Origin: GCA-2683135 sp964507445 | Lineage (GTDB): Bacteria > Planctomycetota > GCA-002687715 | Direction of reading: 5' to 3' | DNA length: 64,000 nucleotides | NCBI GenBank assembly: GCA_964507445.1 | Contig: CAZDQF010000001.1 | Span: forward strand, 372,001 to 436,000 | Shown here: in pieces, positions 50,170 to 62,600 of the stretch | Layout: each line of letters begins with the position of its first letter | Numbering within the stretch: position 1 is the stretch's first letter | The notes under the pieces: generated by a model | Database searches by the model: none | What the model saw: only the letters and a program-made list of their open reading frames with translations | What the model was told of the DNA's origin: nothing | Translations under genes and position numbers: made by a program

Positions 50170-51321
50170 TCACGAACCGAGCGCCTGCGCCAGGTCTTCC
50201 CAGATGTCCTCCACGTCCTCGATGCCTACCGACACCCGCACCAGATCCCGCGGCACCGGGGAATCCGCGGGCTCCACCAGGGCGCGGTGCTCCACCAGGG
50301 TGTGCACGCCGCCGAGGGAGGTGGCGTGGGGGATCCACCGCAACCGGGAGACGAACCCGGACACCGCCGCCTCACCTCCCTTCAGTCGCAAAGACAGCAT
50401 GCCTCCGGGGCGCGCCATCTGCCGCGCCGCCACCTCATGCTCAGGGTGGTCAGGGAGCCCCGGGTAGGCGACCTCCGACACGGCGGCGACCTCGACGAGC
50501 CTGCGCGCCAACTCCTCCGCGTTGTCCACGTGCTGCTTCATCCTGACGACCAGGGTCGACAGGCCCCGCAGGGTCAACCAGCAATCAAACGGAGAAGGCA
50601 CCGCCCCCGCCATTTGCTGCAGACGCACCAGCCGCTGCCACAGGGGCGTCTCCGGGTCTGCCGCGACCACCATGCCTCCGATGACGTCCCCATGGCCCGC
50701 CAGGTACTTGGTGGTGGAGTGCACGACCAGGTCCGCCCCCAGGGCCAGGGGCTGCTGGAGGACGGGCGTGGCGAAGGTCCCGTCGACCACGAGAGTGGCG
50801 CCCGCCTCCGCACACAGCTCCGCCAAGGCCGCCACGTCCACCACCCGCAAGGACGGATTGGTAGGGGTCTCACACCAGACCAACCGGGCCCCTCCCTGCA
50901 ACGCGGCGCGGGCCGCCGTCAGGTCGAACAGCGCCACCGATTCGCACCGCACCCCGACCAGCGCCGCCACCTCCTCCATGAGCACCCGAACCCCGTGGTA
51001 CAGGTCAGCGGAGTACAACACCCGATCTCCGGGCTCCAGGCACTGGAGAATACCGTTGGCGGCGGCGGAACCGGACGCGAACGCCGCCGCGGCGGCGCCC
51101 CCATCGAGCGTCGCCACGCATTCCTCCAGGGCCGCCCGATTGGGGTTCTGGATCCGGGAGTAGAAGTGCTCTCCCATGAGGCCGCCGGAGTCGTCCCGCG
51201 CGAAGGTGGTGGACAGGTGAATGGGCGGCGTCACCGCGCCGGTGGCCTGATCCACCTCTCGCCCCGCGTGGACCACCCGCGTCCCCAGACGATGTGCGTG
51301 TCGCTTCATGACGACCATCAT
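50170..51321 (-). CDS. PLP-dependent cystathionine synthase/lyase (Cys/Met metabolism)
   Basis: The 383-residue fold-type I PLP enzyme belongs to the Cys/Met metabolism family. It has TPPIHLSTTFARDDSGGLMG (family start), the YSRIQNPNRAALEECVATLDGG phosphate-binding region and FASGSAAANGILQCL. WCETPTNPSLRVVD and VVDGTFATPVLQQPL follow, with the PLP lysine in VHSTTKYLAGHGDVIGG. It could be cystathionine gamma-synthase, beta/gamma-lyase or homocysteine synthase; sequence alone does not settle which. Three ATGs are close (51321, 51318, 51309), and a GAGG lies just before the first two. It is divergent from the ABC transporter operon. Confidence 0.88.
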   Translation of the reverse strand: MMVVMKRHAHRLGTRVVHAGREVDQATGAVTPPIHLSTTFARDDSGGLMGEHFYSRIQNPNRAALEECVATLDGGAAAAAFASGSAAANGILQCLEPGDRVLYSADLYHGVRVLMEEVAALVGVRCESVALFDLTAARAALQGGARLVWCETPTNPSLRVVDVAALAELCAEAGATLVVDGTFATPVLQQPLALGADLVVHSTTKYLAGHGDVIGGMVVAADPETPLWQRLVRLQQMAGAVPSPFDCWLTLRGLSTLVVRMKQHVDNAEELARRLVEVAAVSEVAYPGLPDHPEHEVAARQMARPGGMLSLRLKGGEAAVSGFVSRLRWIPHATSLGGVHTLVEHRALVEPADSPVPRDLVRVSVGIEDVEDIWEDLAQALGS

Positions 51322-51451
51322 CGCACCCTCAACACCGCCCGTTAAGTCGCTGGACTCGCAGCGACGCCCGGACAGGCTTAGGATGTGGCAAGCGGAAACG
51401 AACCGCTGGGCAAGCGACCTCTTACCGGACGAGAGAACCGGAAGGCGGAAC

Positions 51452-53274
<1,823 letters not shown>

Positions 53275-53278
<4 letters not shown>

Positions 53279-54264
53279 GATGGCTCTACCTGGGAATCCT
53301 GGGCCTGCTCCCCGGATGTCAGTTCCTCTACCCACCCATGCCGGAGGAGGCCATCCCTCTCGCCGACATGGACGAGCCCCTCGAGCTGATCCAGGAGCCC
53401 GATGACGAGGCCGCTCGCGTCCGGCTGGATGCGGGGGCTTTCACCGGGCTCTATGTGGCGGAAGCCGCTGAGTCCCTGGACGAGCTCTCGGAGGACGGAC
53501 CCGGCATCGTCGTCAGCCGCGTGGTGGAGAACTCCCCGGCGGATCGAGCCGGGCTGCTCAAGGACGACCTCATCCTGTCCGTGCGGGTCAACGACGACCC
53601 GACGGCGGTGGAGCCGGGCTGGCCTTCACAGTGGCGGCAACTGGAGCTCGACGCCGTACCGGGCGACGTCATGCACGTGGAGTATGAACGCGCGGCGGCG
53701 GAGCGGGCCACATCCCTCACCGCCGTGGCCCGGGTCCGACCCGCGCCGAGGACTCCCGCGGTCCGCTTCCGCGAGGAGGAGAAGGTCGGGGTCGTCTTGC
53801 GAACCGCGACGGAGGTGGAAGCGCGGCACGCCGGCCTGCCGCCTGGAGGCGGCGCGGTGGTCGTAGGCCTCTCACGTCGCAGCCCGTGGCGCGCCGCCGG
53901 CGTTCAGTTCGAAGACCTCATCGTGGCCGTGGACGAAGCTCCGGTGGGCGACCCCCAGGCCGTCCTGGCAGCCATCGCCGCCGCCCCCACGGACTCCAGC
54001 CTGACCCTGCACGTGAAGCGGGGCGACGAAGACCTCGCTCTCAGCGCTGCCGTGTCCGAACGCACCGGACAGCTGACCGGCTTCACCATCCCTCTCCTGT
54101 TCTCTCACGAGAGTGACAGGGGCACGTCCGACACCTCTCTCCTGTTCGGTCTCCTCGGCTACAAGAGCACCGCCGTGGCCTGGGAGTTCCGGCTGCTGTG
54201 GCTGATCCGATTCAACGGAGGCGAGTCCGATCAACTACAGGACGTGGAGGACAAGACCCCATGA
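53275..54264 (+). CDS. Lipoprotein with two PDZ domains
   Basis: The 329-residue protein has a short lipoprotein signal (GILGLLPGCQ, Cys15). A first PDZ domain of about 75-165 is visible (GIVVSRVVENSPADRAGLLKDD, a classic PDZ carboxylate loop and helix). A second degenerate PDZ spans about 180-260 (GAVVVGLSRRSPWRAAGVQFEDLIVAVDE). A C-terminal strand-rich tail follows. No protease domain is present, so it is probably a scaffolding or substrate-binding partner at the outer or inner membrane. It is coupled on both sides to the fused ABC transporter and the first VCBS protein. Confidence 0.8.
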
Positions 54265-55844
54265 GGTCTCTCCCCGGCGTCTTGCTGTGCTGCCTCGCCG
54301 CCGCCCAGGAACCCGCCCACGTCGTCAGCACCCTGACAGCGCCGGAAGGACACGAGTTCGAGGATTGTGTGCTCGACGACGTCAACAGGGACGGCCTGCA
54401 GGACCTGGTCATCCTGATCTCCGGCCCGGAGAAGCCGCCCCGTCGCCGGGTGGCCATCCACCTGCGCTCCGCCGACCGCCCCACCGTCCCCACGGTCCCG
54501 ACTCGAACCGTCAACCTGACGGCGGACGTGTCCGCCTTCACGCTCATGGACCTGGGACATCCCGACGGCAAACAGGTGCTGCTGCTGACCCGAAGCGGCG
54601 CCTGGGTCCGCTCCGGGGACACGGACGGCAGGGTCCGGGCGCGCCAGCTCATGGCGGGCCAGTTCCTCTGGCAGCTGCCCTACACCAACGGCGCAGCCAT
54701 ACGTTGTCCACACGTCGTGACAGATGTAGATGGAGATGGCCTCGACGACCTGGTGCTTCCAGAAGACGGAGCCTGGCGAATCGGCATCCAGTCCCGTGAC
54801 GAATCCGGGAACGCTCGTTTCGAGTCCGTCAGCCGCATCGTCGTCCCCAGTGATGCACAGGACCTGCGGTCTCGCGGGGACCTGCGCATGGAGGGCCTGG
54901 CCCGCCGGAACGCCATGTTCTCTCGCATGCGCGGCGAGCACGAGGAATCCGACGGCGCACCTCTCCTCGCCGTCTCGGAATCCGTACCGGCGCCGCAATT
55001 CGCGGATTGGGACGGTGACGGGACCCTGGACATCCTGGCGGCCACGCCGGAGTCCCTCCACGTCTGGCGGCGCCCTCCGGACGGCTCCTTCCCGGATCAA
55101 CCGACCCACACCTTCCCGAGCCCCGTGGCGGTGGACCGGGAGCGCCAGATGGACATCTCCTACAGCGCCCATGTCACCGACCTCAACGGAGACGGGCGGG
55201 CCGACTGCGTCTACATCGCCGGCAACCGCCGATCGGACGACGTCCGCACCCAGGTGCTGCTCTACGTGCAGGGGTCCAAGGGACGAGGCGCCGCCGCCAC
55301 CACTCCGGCCGCGCCGCTGTTCGGCCCCCGGGGCGTGCCCGTCCAGCTGCTCCAGTTCGCCGGCTTCGCCGGCTTTCCCCAGCTCGAGGACATCAACGGC
55401 GATGGGCGCCCGGACCTGAGCCTCGTCACCTTCCGGCCGGACCTGATCGACACCATGAGGGCGCGAACGGCCCGCTCCATCGACCTGGGCTGGAGCATCT
55501 TCCTGAACAAGGGGGGCTCCTTCGCTCGACGGGCCGACGTCCAGAGCGAGGTCGCCCTCTCCGTCACCGGCCTCAAAGGAGCCGACAGCCTCGCCGTGAC
55601 CCGGCTGTTCCCGGACATCAACGGCGACGGGCTCGCCGAGGCCCTGGTCCAGGACAGCGAGCGTCGGCTGCGGCTGCTCTCCCTGACCCGCTCCGGTCGC
55701 TCTCTCACAAGGGCAGAGAAACCTCTGTGGAAGTTCTCCTGGGGATTCGAAGGGAGCGTGGTCTCCGCACCCCCTGGGGGCAAACACAAGGCGCTGGTCA
55801 TCCGCGGCAATCGACAGCTCATGCACGTGAGGTTCGATCCATGA
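54261..55844 (+). CDS. Secreted FG-GAP/VCBS repeat protein
   Basis: The 527-residue protein has a signal peptide (MRSLPGVLLCCLAAAQ) and at least six calcium-binding VCBS/FG-GAP units, recognisable as DVNRDGLQDLVIL, DVDGDGLDDLVLP, DWDGDGTLDILAA, DLNGDGRADCVYI, DINGDGRPDLSLV and DINGDGLAEALVQ. Such repeats form integrin-like beta-propellers on the cell surface. No enzymatic domain is seen. Its start overlaps the PDZ lipoprotein stop and its stop overlaps the start of a second VCBS protein, so the four genes from 51452 are one transcript. Confidence 0.88.
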   Translation: MRSLPGVLLCCLAAAQEPAHVVSTLTAPEGHEFEDCVLDDVNRDGLQDLVILISGPEKPPRRRVAIHLRSADRPTVPTVPTRTVNLTADVSAFTLMDLGHPDGKQVLLLTRSGAWVRSGDTDGRVRARQLMAGQFLWQLPYTNGAAIRCPHVVTDVDGDGLDDLVLPEDGAWRIGIQSRDESGNARFESVSRIVVPSDAQDLRSRGDLRMEGLARRNAMFSRMRGEHEESDGAPLLAVSESVPAPQFADWDGDGTLDILAATPESLHVWRRPPDGSFPDQPTHTFPSPVAVDRERQMDISYSAHVTDLNGDGRADCVYIAGNRRSDDVRTQVLLYVQGSKGRGAAATTPAAPLFGPRGVPVQLLQFAGFAGFPQLEDINGDGRPDLSLVTFRPDLIDTMRARTARSIDLGWSIFLNKGGSFARRADVQSEVALSVTGLKGADSLAVTRLFPDINGDGLAEALVQDSERRLRLLSLTRSGRSLTRAEKPLWKFSWGFEGSVVSAPPGGKHKALVIRGNRQLMHVRFDP

Positions 55845-57532
55845 GGCGCTCCGCACCGGTCACCCTGCTGCTCCTGCTCAGCGTCGCCCTGAGGGCCCAG
55901 CCTGACCTCTCCGTACGCCGCTCCATGAAGACCCCGTTCCCGGTGACGGATGTCAAGGTGGCGCCGCTCAATCAGGACGCCTTCGACGACATCCTGCTGG
56001 TGGGTGTGCACGGGGAAGTCCGGACCCTCGCCGGGTCTGCGGACGCCGAGGGTCTGACGACCGAGCCAGCGGGGGACCTCACGCTGGAGCAACCCCACCG
56101 CACCCTGCTCGCCCTCTCTCCCATGAAGCGAGGCGCTGAGGACCTCCGGCTCTTCTCCGTCTCCCCCGCAGGCATCCGCACCTACACGCCCGGCGCCGAC
56201 GCGGCCTTCGGCGCCGACCCCGCACGCCTCGATCCCAGCGGCAGGCGTCGCGCCCGGCTCCCCCTGCGAGTGGGTCGCCCGACCTTCGCGCCCCTCTGCC
56301 GCGACCTCAACCAGGACGGCCACACGGACGTGCTGGTCCCGACCGGGTCCCACGTGGAGATCTGGATCCACCAAGGGGCCGAGGCAAAGGGCGGCGCGCC
56401 CCTGAGACGCACCGCGCGCATCCCTGTGAGGGTGCGCCGCGAGAATCAGTCCGGGGCTTCGCGACTCTCGGACCGCCTCGACGGGTCGTTCCTGATCCCG
56501 CAGTTGAAGACCGTGGACCTCAACGGGGACGGCCGGCAGGACCTGGTCGTCGAAGAGAAGCGCTCGCGCGCGTTCCATCTCCAGCGGGCTGACGGGACGA
56601 TCTCCGTCGAACCGGACACAACCGTGAACCTGGAGGTCTTCCGTGACACCACTCCCCCGGGCTCCGTGCGGCCGGGCCGCACGTTGGCGGGGAGCGATCG
56701 GCAGACCATCCAGAGCCGCGACCTGAACGGCGACGGCATCCCAGACTTCGTCATCGCCCACCGTCGCAAGGTCTGGGTGTTCCACGGCCGCGAGGGCCAG
56801 GGGCCGCAGTTCACCAAGCCCGCGCAGGTGCTGCGCTCCGCGGACGACGTGACCGCCTTCGCGCTCATGGACCTGCATCCGGACGGTCACCCGGACCTGG
56901 TCATCGGCAAGGTGCAGGTCCCCTCCGTCGGCGCCGTCATCGCCGGCGCCCTCGGAGACCTGGAGGTGGAGATGACCGTGGTCGGCTACCCCTCGAGCAA
57001 GGACGGCGGGTTCGAGACCAAGCCGGGCTGGCGCACGGACATCTCCATCACCCTGCCGTCCATCACCTCGATCATGAAGAACCCCTACGCCATCATCCAG
57101 CGGTTCGAGGACGCCAGCAGCAAGGTGCGCCAGAGCCTGGATCCGGACCTTGACGGAGACGGCAAACCGGACGTGGTGGCCGTGGACCTGACGGAACGCC
57201 AGCTGCGCATCTGGCTCGGGTCCAAGAACCCGGATCGCACCGCGCGAGACGACCCGGACGCCCTGATGCGGGACCTCCTGTTCGGGGACAACGACAAGGA
57301 ATGGGATCTGGACCGCCTCGTCGAGATGATCGGTCAGTTCAACCAGGAGACGGTTCAACTGCGCACCGGTGGACGCAAGCCGGACGCCTCCGTCCCCCTG
57401 CGCCCGGACTCCGAAGCCCGCCTCATCCGTGTCGAGACCGGCGACCTGGACGGGGACCGATCCATGGAGCTGGTGCTCCTGTACCGCCTCCAGGACGGGT
57501 CCACGGTCCTGGACGTCATCGGCCGCCCGTGA
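55841..57532 (+). CDS. Second secreted FG-GAP/VCBS repeat protein
   Basis: The 563-residue protein has a signal peptide (APVTLLLLLSVALRAQ) and VCBS-type repeats, including DLNQDGHTDVLVP, DLNGDGRQDLVVE, DLNGDGIPDFVIA and DLDGDGKPDVVAV. Its layout resembles the preceding gene, which suggests duplication followed by divergence. It is probably a calcium-stabilised beta-propeller in the periplasm or on the surface, without a visible catalytic domain. It is translationally coupled to the first VCBS gene and followed 26 bp later by the DUF2891 gene. Confidence 0.86.
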   Translation: MRRSAPVTLLLLLSVALRAQPDLSVRRSMKTPFPVTDVKVAPLNQDAFDDILLVGVHGEVRTLAGSADAEGLTTEPAGDLTLEQPHRTLLALSPMKRGAEDLRLFSVSPAGIRTYTPGADAAFGADPARLDPSGRRRARLPLRVGRPTFAPLCRDLNQDGHTDVLVPTGSHVEIWIHQGAEAKGGAPLRRTARIPVRVRRENQSGASRLSDRLDGSFLIPQLKTVDLNGDGRQDLVVEEKRSRAFHLQRADGTISVEPDTTVNLEVFRDTTPPGSVRPGRTLAGSDRQTIQSRDLNGDGIPDFVIAHRRKVWVFHGREGQGPQFTKPAQVLRSADDVTAFALMDLHPDGHPDLVIGKVQVPSVGAVIAGALGDLEVEMTVVGYPSSKDGGFETKPGWRTDISITLPSITSIMKNPYAIIQRFEDASSKVRQSLDPDLDGDGKPDVVAVDLTERQLRIWLGSKNPDRTARDDPDALMRDLLFGDNDKEWDLDRLVEMIGQFNQETVQLRTGGRKPDASVPLRPDSEARLIRVETGDLDGDRSMELVLLYRLQDGSTVLDVIGRP

Positions 57533-57558
57533 GCAGCCGCACCTCGGAGCCTCACTCC

Positions 57559-58644
57559 ATGCCTGTCACACGCGTCACCCTCGCCCTCCTCTCCGCGCTC
57601 ACCGCGGCCACCGCCCAGGATGCGTTCACGGCCAAGGACGCCACGCGCTTCGCGCGCCTGGCCCTGGACTGCGTCCACCGCCCCTATCCCAACAAGATCG
57701 CCCACGTCCTGGAATCGGACGAGGACGCCCGCGCCCCGCAGCAGCTCACCCCCGTGTTCTACGGATGCTACGACTGGCACTCCTCGGTCCACGGCCACTG
57801 GCTCCTCGTGCGCCTCTGCCGCATGTTCCCGAAGGGCGAGTTCTGCGAGGAGGCCCGGGCGGCCCTGCAACGCAGCTTCACCGCTCCCGGAGTGGAGGCG
57901 GAGGTGAAGTACCTGGATCGATCCAGCAGGCGCTCCTTCGAACGCCCCTACGGCCTCGCCTGGCTGCTGCAACTCTGCGCCGAGCTGCGGCAATGGGAGG
58001 ACCCCCAGGCCAAGGCCTGGAGCGCCATCCTCGCACCCCTGGAGACCAAGGCCGCAGACCGGATGCGGAGCTGGCTGCCCAAGCTGAGCCACGCCATCCG
58101 CACCGGCGAACACAGCCAGACCGCCTTCGCCCTCGGCCTCACCATGGACTGGGCACGCACGTGCGAGGACGAGGCCATGGAACAGCTGATCATCAGCCGG
58201 GCACGAGCCTGGCACCTGGACGACACCCGGGGGCCGCTCCGGTTCGAGCCATCGGGTCAGGACTTCCTCTCCCCCTGCCTCGCGGAGGCGGATCTCATGC
58301 GTCGGGTGCTGGCCGCGCCGGAGTTCTCCACCTGGCTCCGCGGCTTCCTTCCCCACATCCCCGAGGACGGCTCCGCCGCCTGGCTCCCACCTGCGGTGGT
58401 GACGGACAAGACGGACGGCAAGCTGGCACACCTGGACGGGCTCAACCTCTCCCGCGCCTGGATGCTGGAGGGCATCGTGTCCGCGCTCCCTCAGGACGAC
58501 CCGCGGCGGCCGTCCCTCACCGCCGCTGCGGGAGTGCACCGTCACGCAGGCCTGGCCTCGGTCACGGGGGAACACTACGCCGGCGGCCATTGGCTCGGCA
58601 GCTTCGCCACCTATCTGGTGACCCGCCGGGGCTTGCGACCTTGA
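57559..58644 (+). CDS. DUF2891 family secreted protein
   Basis: The 361-residue protein has a signal peptide (about 1-19, ALLSALTAATAQ). DUF2891 features are visible: LDCVHRPYPNKIAHVLESDED near 38, FYGCYDWHSSVHGHWLLVRL near 70, RPYGLAWLLQLCAEL, RTGEHSQTAFALGLTMDWA and GQDFLSPCLAEADLM, followed by HLDGLNLSRAWML. The fold is an alpha/alpha barrel like that of some glycoside hydrolases; the function is not established. Conserved Trp-His and acidic residues hint at an enzyme acting on carbohydrate. It lies on the same strand as the VCBS chain and may extend it. Confidence 0.85.
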   Translation: MPVTRVTLALLSALTAATAQDAFTAKDATRFARLALDCVHRPYPNKIAHVLESDEDARAPQQLTPVFYGCYDWHSSVHGHWLLVRLCRMFPKGEFCEEARAALQRSFTAPGVEAEVKYLDRSSRRSFERPYGLAWLLQLCAELRQWEDPQAKAWSAILAPLETKAADRMRSWLPKLSHAIRTGEHSQTAFALGLTMDWARTCEDEAMEQLIISRARAWHLDDTRGPLRFEPSGQDFLSPCLAEADLMRRVLAAPEFSTWLRGFLPHIPEDGSAAWLPPAVVTDKTDGKLAHLDGLNLSRAWMLEGIVSALPQDDPRRPSLTAAAGVHRHAGLASVTGEHYAGGHWLGSFATYLVTRRGLRP

Positions 58645-58700
58645 GCGCCATGGTGGCCGGGTCCGCTGCACGCCACCCCGGCGTCGGTTAGGCTGCGGTC

Positions 58701-59612
58701 ATGGATCGCAGACAACTCCTCGCCACCGGCGCCGCCCTCGCGGCCTCCGCCGCCGTCGCCCCCGCCGCCGCTCACGCACACCCTCCGCTGCCGCGACCGG
58801 GCCGCTTCAAGCTCCACTATGCCCCCCATCTCGGCATGTTCCGGGGGCACGCCGGCAACGACGCCGTGGATCAGGTCAACTTCATGGCGGATGAGGGATT
58901 CACCGCCATGGAAGACAACGGCATGCCCCGGCGCGACCCCAAGATCCAGGAGAAGATCGCCGCCGCCATGGCCAGGCGGAACATGACCATGGGCGTGTTC
59001 GTGGCCCACGCGGACTTCGGCAAACCCACCTTCGCGGACGGCGCCCGGCACCGTGACCGCATCAAGCGGGACATGGAGAACGCGGTCGAGGTGGCGAAGC
59101 GGGTCAACGCCCGCTGGTGCACCGTGGTCCCCGGCGCCTACAAGAAGAACGTGGAGTGGGACTATCAGGCGGCCAGCGTCGTGGACAACCTGCGGTTCGC
59201 CGCGGACATCTGCGCCAAGGGAGAGCTCACCATGGTCCTGGAGCCCCTCAACCACTGGGCCAATCACCCCGGCGTGTTCCTGGCCAAGATCCCCCAGGCG
59301 TTCCTCATCTGCCGCGCCGTCAACAGCCCCTACTGCAAGATCCTCGACGACCTGTACCACCAGCAGATCCAGGAGGGCAACCTGATCCCCAACATCGACA
59401 AGGCCTGGTCCGAGATCGCCTACTTCCAGGTAGGGGACAACCCGGGGCGCCGGGAGCCGGGCACGGGCGAGATCAACTATCGCAACGTGTTCCGCCACAT
59501 TCACAAGAAGGGGTTCAAGGGCGTCGTCGGCATGGAGCACGGCAACAGCATGCCGGGCAAGGAAGGAGAGCGGGCCGTCATCGACGCGTACGCGGCAGCG
59601 GACGCGTTCTGA
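58701..59612 (+). CDS. TIM-barrel sugar isomerase-like protein with Tat-type signal
   Basis: The 303-residue protein has an N-terminal signal (DRRQLLATGAALAASAA) of twin-arginine type and a hydroxypyruvate isomerase/xylose isomerase-like barrel. FKLHYAPHLGMFRGHAG, KRVNARWCTVVPGAYKK and MVLEPLNHWANHPGVFL contain metal-binding-type residues (for example Glu in VLEPLNH). YFQVGDNPGRREPGTGEINYR and GVVGMEHGNSMPGKEGE complete the family's pattern. Planctomycetota carry many such exported barrel proteins; their substrates are mostly unknown. It precedes the PSD1 gene by 36 bp. Confidence 0.85.
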   Translation: MDRRQLLATGAALAASAAVAPAAAHAHPPLPRPGRFKLHYAPHLGMFRGHAGNDAVDQVNFMADEGFTAMEDNGMPRRDPKIQEKIAAAMARRNMTMGVFVAHADFGKPTFADGARHRDRIKRDMENAVEVAKRVNARWCTVVPGAYKKNVEWDYQAASVVDNLRFAADICAKGELTMVLEPLNHWANHPGVFLAKIPQAFLICRAVNSPYCKILDDLYHQQIQEGNLIPNIDKAWSEIAYFQVGDNPGRREPGTGEINYRNVFRHIHKKGFKGVVGMEHGNSMPGKEGERAVIDAYAAADAF

Positions 59613-59648
59613 GCCTCTCCCCTGATAGAATCGGCGCGAGGAGGCCTG

Positions 59649-62600
59649 ATGAGCGAGCGTGGTGGGTTGTTGTGGCGCGCGGCTGCCGGGCTGTTGACCT
59701 TGCTGTCATCCCAGGCGGCGAGCCAGACCGTGTCGGCGGACGCCGTGGACTACTCCCGGGACGTCCGCCCGATCCTCTCCGACAACTGCTACGCATGCCA
59801 CGGCCCTGACGCCAACACTCGCCAGGCCGGCCTGCGCCTCGACACCAGGGACGGCGCCGTCGGCGTGCTGCCGTCCGGGCGGCGCGCCGTCGTCCCCGGT
59901 GACCACACTGCCTCGGAGCTGCTGCGACGGGTCCGCAGCGCCGACCCTGCCCACCGCATGCCCCCCGCAGGCGCCGGACACCGCCCGCTGACCAGGGAGC
60001 AGACCACGACCCTGGAGCGATGGGTCCAGGACGGAGCCCCCTTCCAGTCTCACTGGGCCTTCATCCCACCCTCGCGGACCACGCCGCCTCCCACCGCAGA
60101 CAGCGCCTGGGGCCAGAACTCCATCGACCGCTTCGTGCGCGCGGCCCAGGAAGCCCAGGGCCTGCGACCTGCTCCACCGGCCAACAAGTCGGCGCTCTGC
60201 CGGCGCATCACCCTGGACCTCACGGGGCTCCCTCCCAGCCCTGAAGAGGTGGACGCCTTCGTGGCGGACCAGGCACCGGGCGCCGTGCTCCGCCTCATCG
60301 AGCGCTGTCTCAACTCACCCCGCTATGGCGAGCAGATGGCGCGGCACTGGCTCGACGCCGCCCGATACGGCGACACCCACGGGCTGCACCTGGACAACGA
60401 GCGATCCATGTGGCCGTACCGGGACTGGGTCATCGACGCCTTCAACTCCAACCAGCCCTACGACAGCTTCGTGGTCGACCAGTTGGCAGGGGACCTGCTG
60501 CCCGAACCCAGCCTGGAACAGCGCATCGCCACGGGCTTCAACCGTTGCAACGTCACCTCCGCCGAAGGGGGCATGATCGCTGACGAGTACCTGTCGCTCT
60601 ACGCCAAGGACCGCGTCGACACCACCGCCACGGTGTTCCTGGGTTTGACCCTGGAATGCGCCAAGTGCCACGACCACAAGTTCGACCCCTTCTCCCTGAA
60701 GGAGTACTACCAGCTGGTGGCGTTCTTCCATTCCATCGCCGAGGACGCATCGGACAAGAACGCCATCATCGCGCCGCCGTTCGTCGCCGTCCCGACGGAA
60801 GATCAACGGGCAACGGTCGCCGATCTGAAGCAACGGATCGCCGACGAGGAGGCCGCCCTGGGGGCGCCGGACCCGGCCATCGACGAGGCGCAGCAGCAGT
60901 GGCAGCAGGCCCTGGCCGCGCGACTGGGCGAGGGCTGGGTCAACCTACGTCCACGGGAGGCCTACTCCGCCGCCGGTGCGACCATGACCATCGGCGCCGA
61001 CGGCGTCGTCAGGGCCAGCGGCAAGAACCCCGAACGCGACGTCTACGAGGTCATCGCCACCACCCACCTGCGAGACATCCGGACCCTGCGCCTGCACCTG
61101 CTGCCGGACCCGGATCAACCCGGCGGGGGCATCGGCCGCGACTCCCACAACAACATCGTGCTGACCCACCTCCAGGGGTTCGCGGCCCCGGTCGGCCGGC
61201 CCGCAGAGGAGCGACCCCTGGAGTTCGACGCCGTCTCTGCGGACTGGAACCAACGGGACTTCCCCGCTCGTTACGCCGTGGACGACAAGGACGACACCGG
61301 CTGGGCCATCAGCGGCGGCGCCGACGAGGACCGGTCTCTCCTCCTCCGGCTGGCCCGCCCCGCCAGCTTCGTCGGCGGCACCCGCATCAAGATCAAGCTC
61401 GGGTTCGGGTCCCGCTTTCCCAAGCACACCATCGCCAGGCTCTCCCTGTCCGCGTCCGATCAGGCCCGCACCGGCCCGGCGACCCTCGAGCCCTGGCTCA
61501 AGACCGAGCAGCCCTTCGTGGGCAGGAACCAGTCAGAGGTTCTCAAGACCGCGTTCGAACCGGAGAAGGACCCGTCCCCGGATGCCCGGTACCTGGACGA
61601 CAAGGTGGGCTGGGTGCCCGCGCCCGACTACGTGGACGGCAAGATCCACCTGTTCTCCCAGCTCCCCAATCGGGCCTACTACCTGCAACGGATCATCCGC
61701 TCCCCGAGCGCCAGGCAGCTGACCTGCTTCTTCGGCAGCGACGACGGCATCAAGGTCTTCCTCAACGGGGAGGAGGTCCTGGCCAGGGACGTCGGGAGAG
61801 CCGTGGCGGCGGACCAGGAACGGGCAGACCTGAACCTGAAGGCAGGGGACAACCGCCTGATGATCAAGATCGTCAACGGCGGCGGCGCCTGCGGGTTCTA
61901 CTTCCGTGTCCTGGCCGAACACGTGGACGGCGTCCCCGCCCGCATCGCCCGCATCCTGGCCCAGGATCACGCCTCGTGGAGCGACGCCGACCGTGGGATC
62001 GTGCGCGCCTACTATCGCCGCAATCACTCGCCGGACTGGCGCGCCCGCCAGGACCGCCTGACAGCCCTGAAGGCCGACCTGAAGAAGACCGAGTCCTCCT
62101 ATCCGCGCACCATGGTGATGCAGCAGTTGCCCAAGCCCCGTGGCACGCGGCTGCTGATCCGCGGCGAGTACGACAACCCGGGCGAAGAGGTCACCCCCAA
62201 GGTGCCGGCCGTATTCAGCCCTCTGCGGGAGGGGCAGCCCAGAGACCGCCTGGCCCTGGCCCGCTGGATCACGGACCCCAAGCACCCGCTCACCGCCCGC
62301 GTCTTCGTCAACCGCCTGTGGCAGATGCTGTTCGGCGCCGGCCTCGTGACCACCCCGGAGGACTTCGGCTCCCAGGGACACTACCCCTCCCACAAGCAGC
62401 TCCTGGACTGGCTGGCGGTGGAGTTCGTCGAGAGCGGCTGGGACATTCAGCATGTCCTGAAGCTGATCCTGTCCTCCGACACCTACGGACAGCGCAGCCA
62501 CATCAGCGCCGAAGGCCTCGCCCGCGACCCGCGCAACACCTGGCTCGCCCGCGGGCCTCGCCACCGCCTGGACGCCGAGGAGATCCGGGACGGCGCCCTG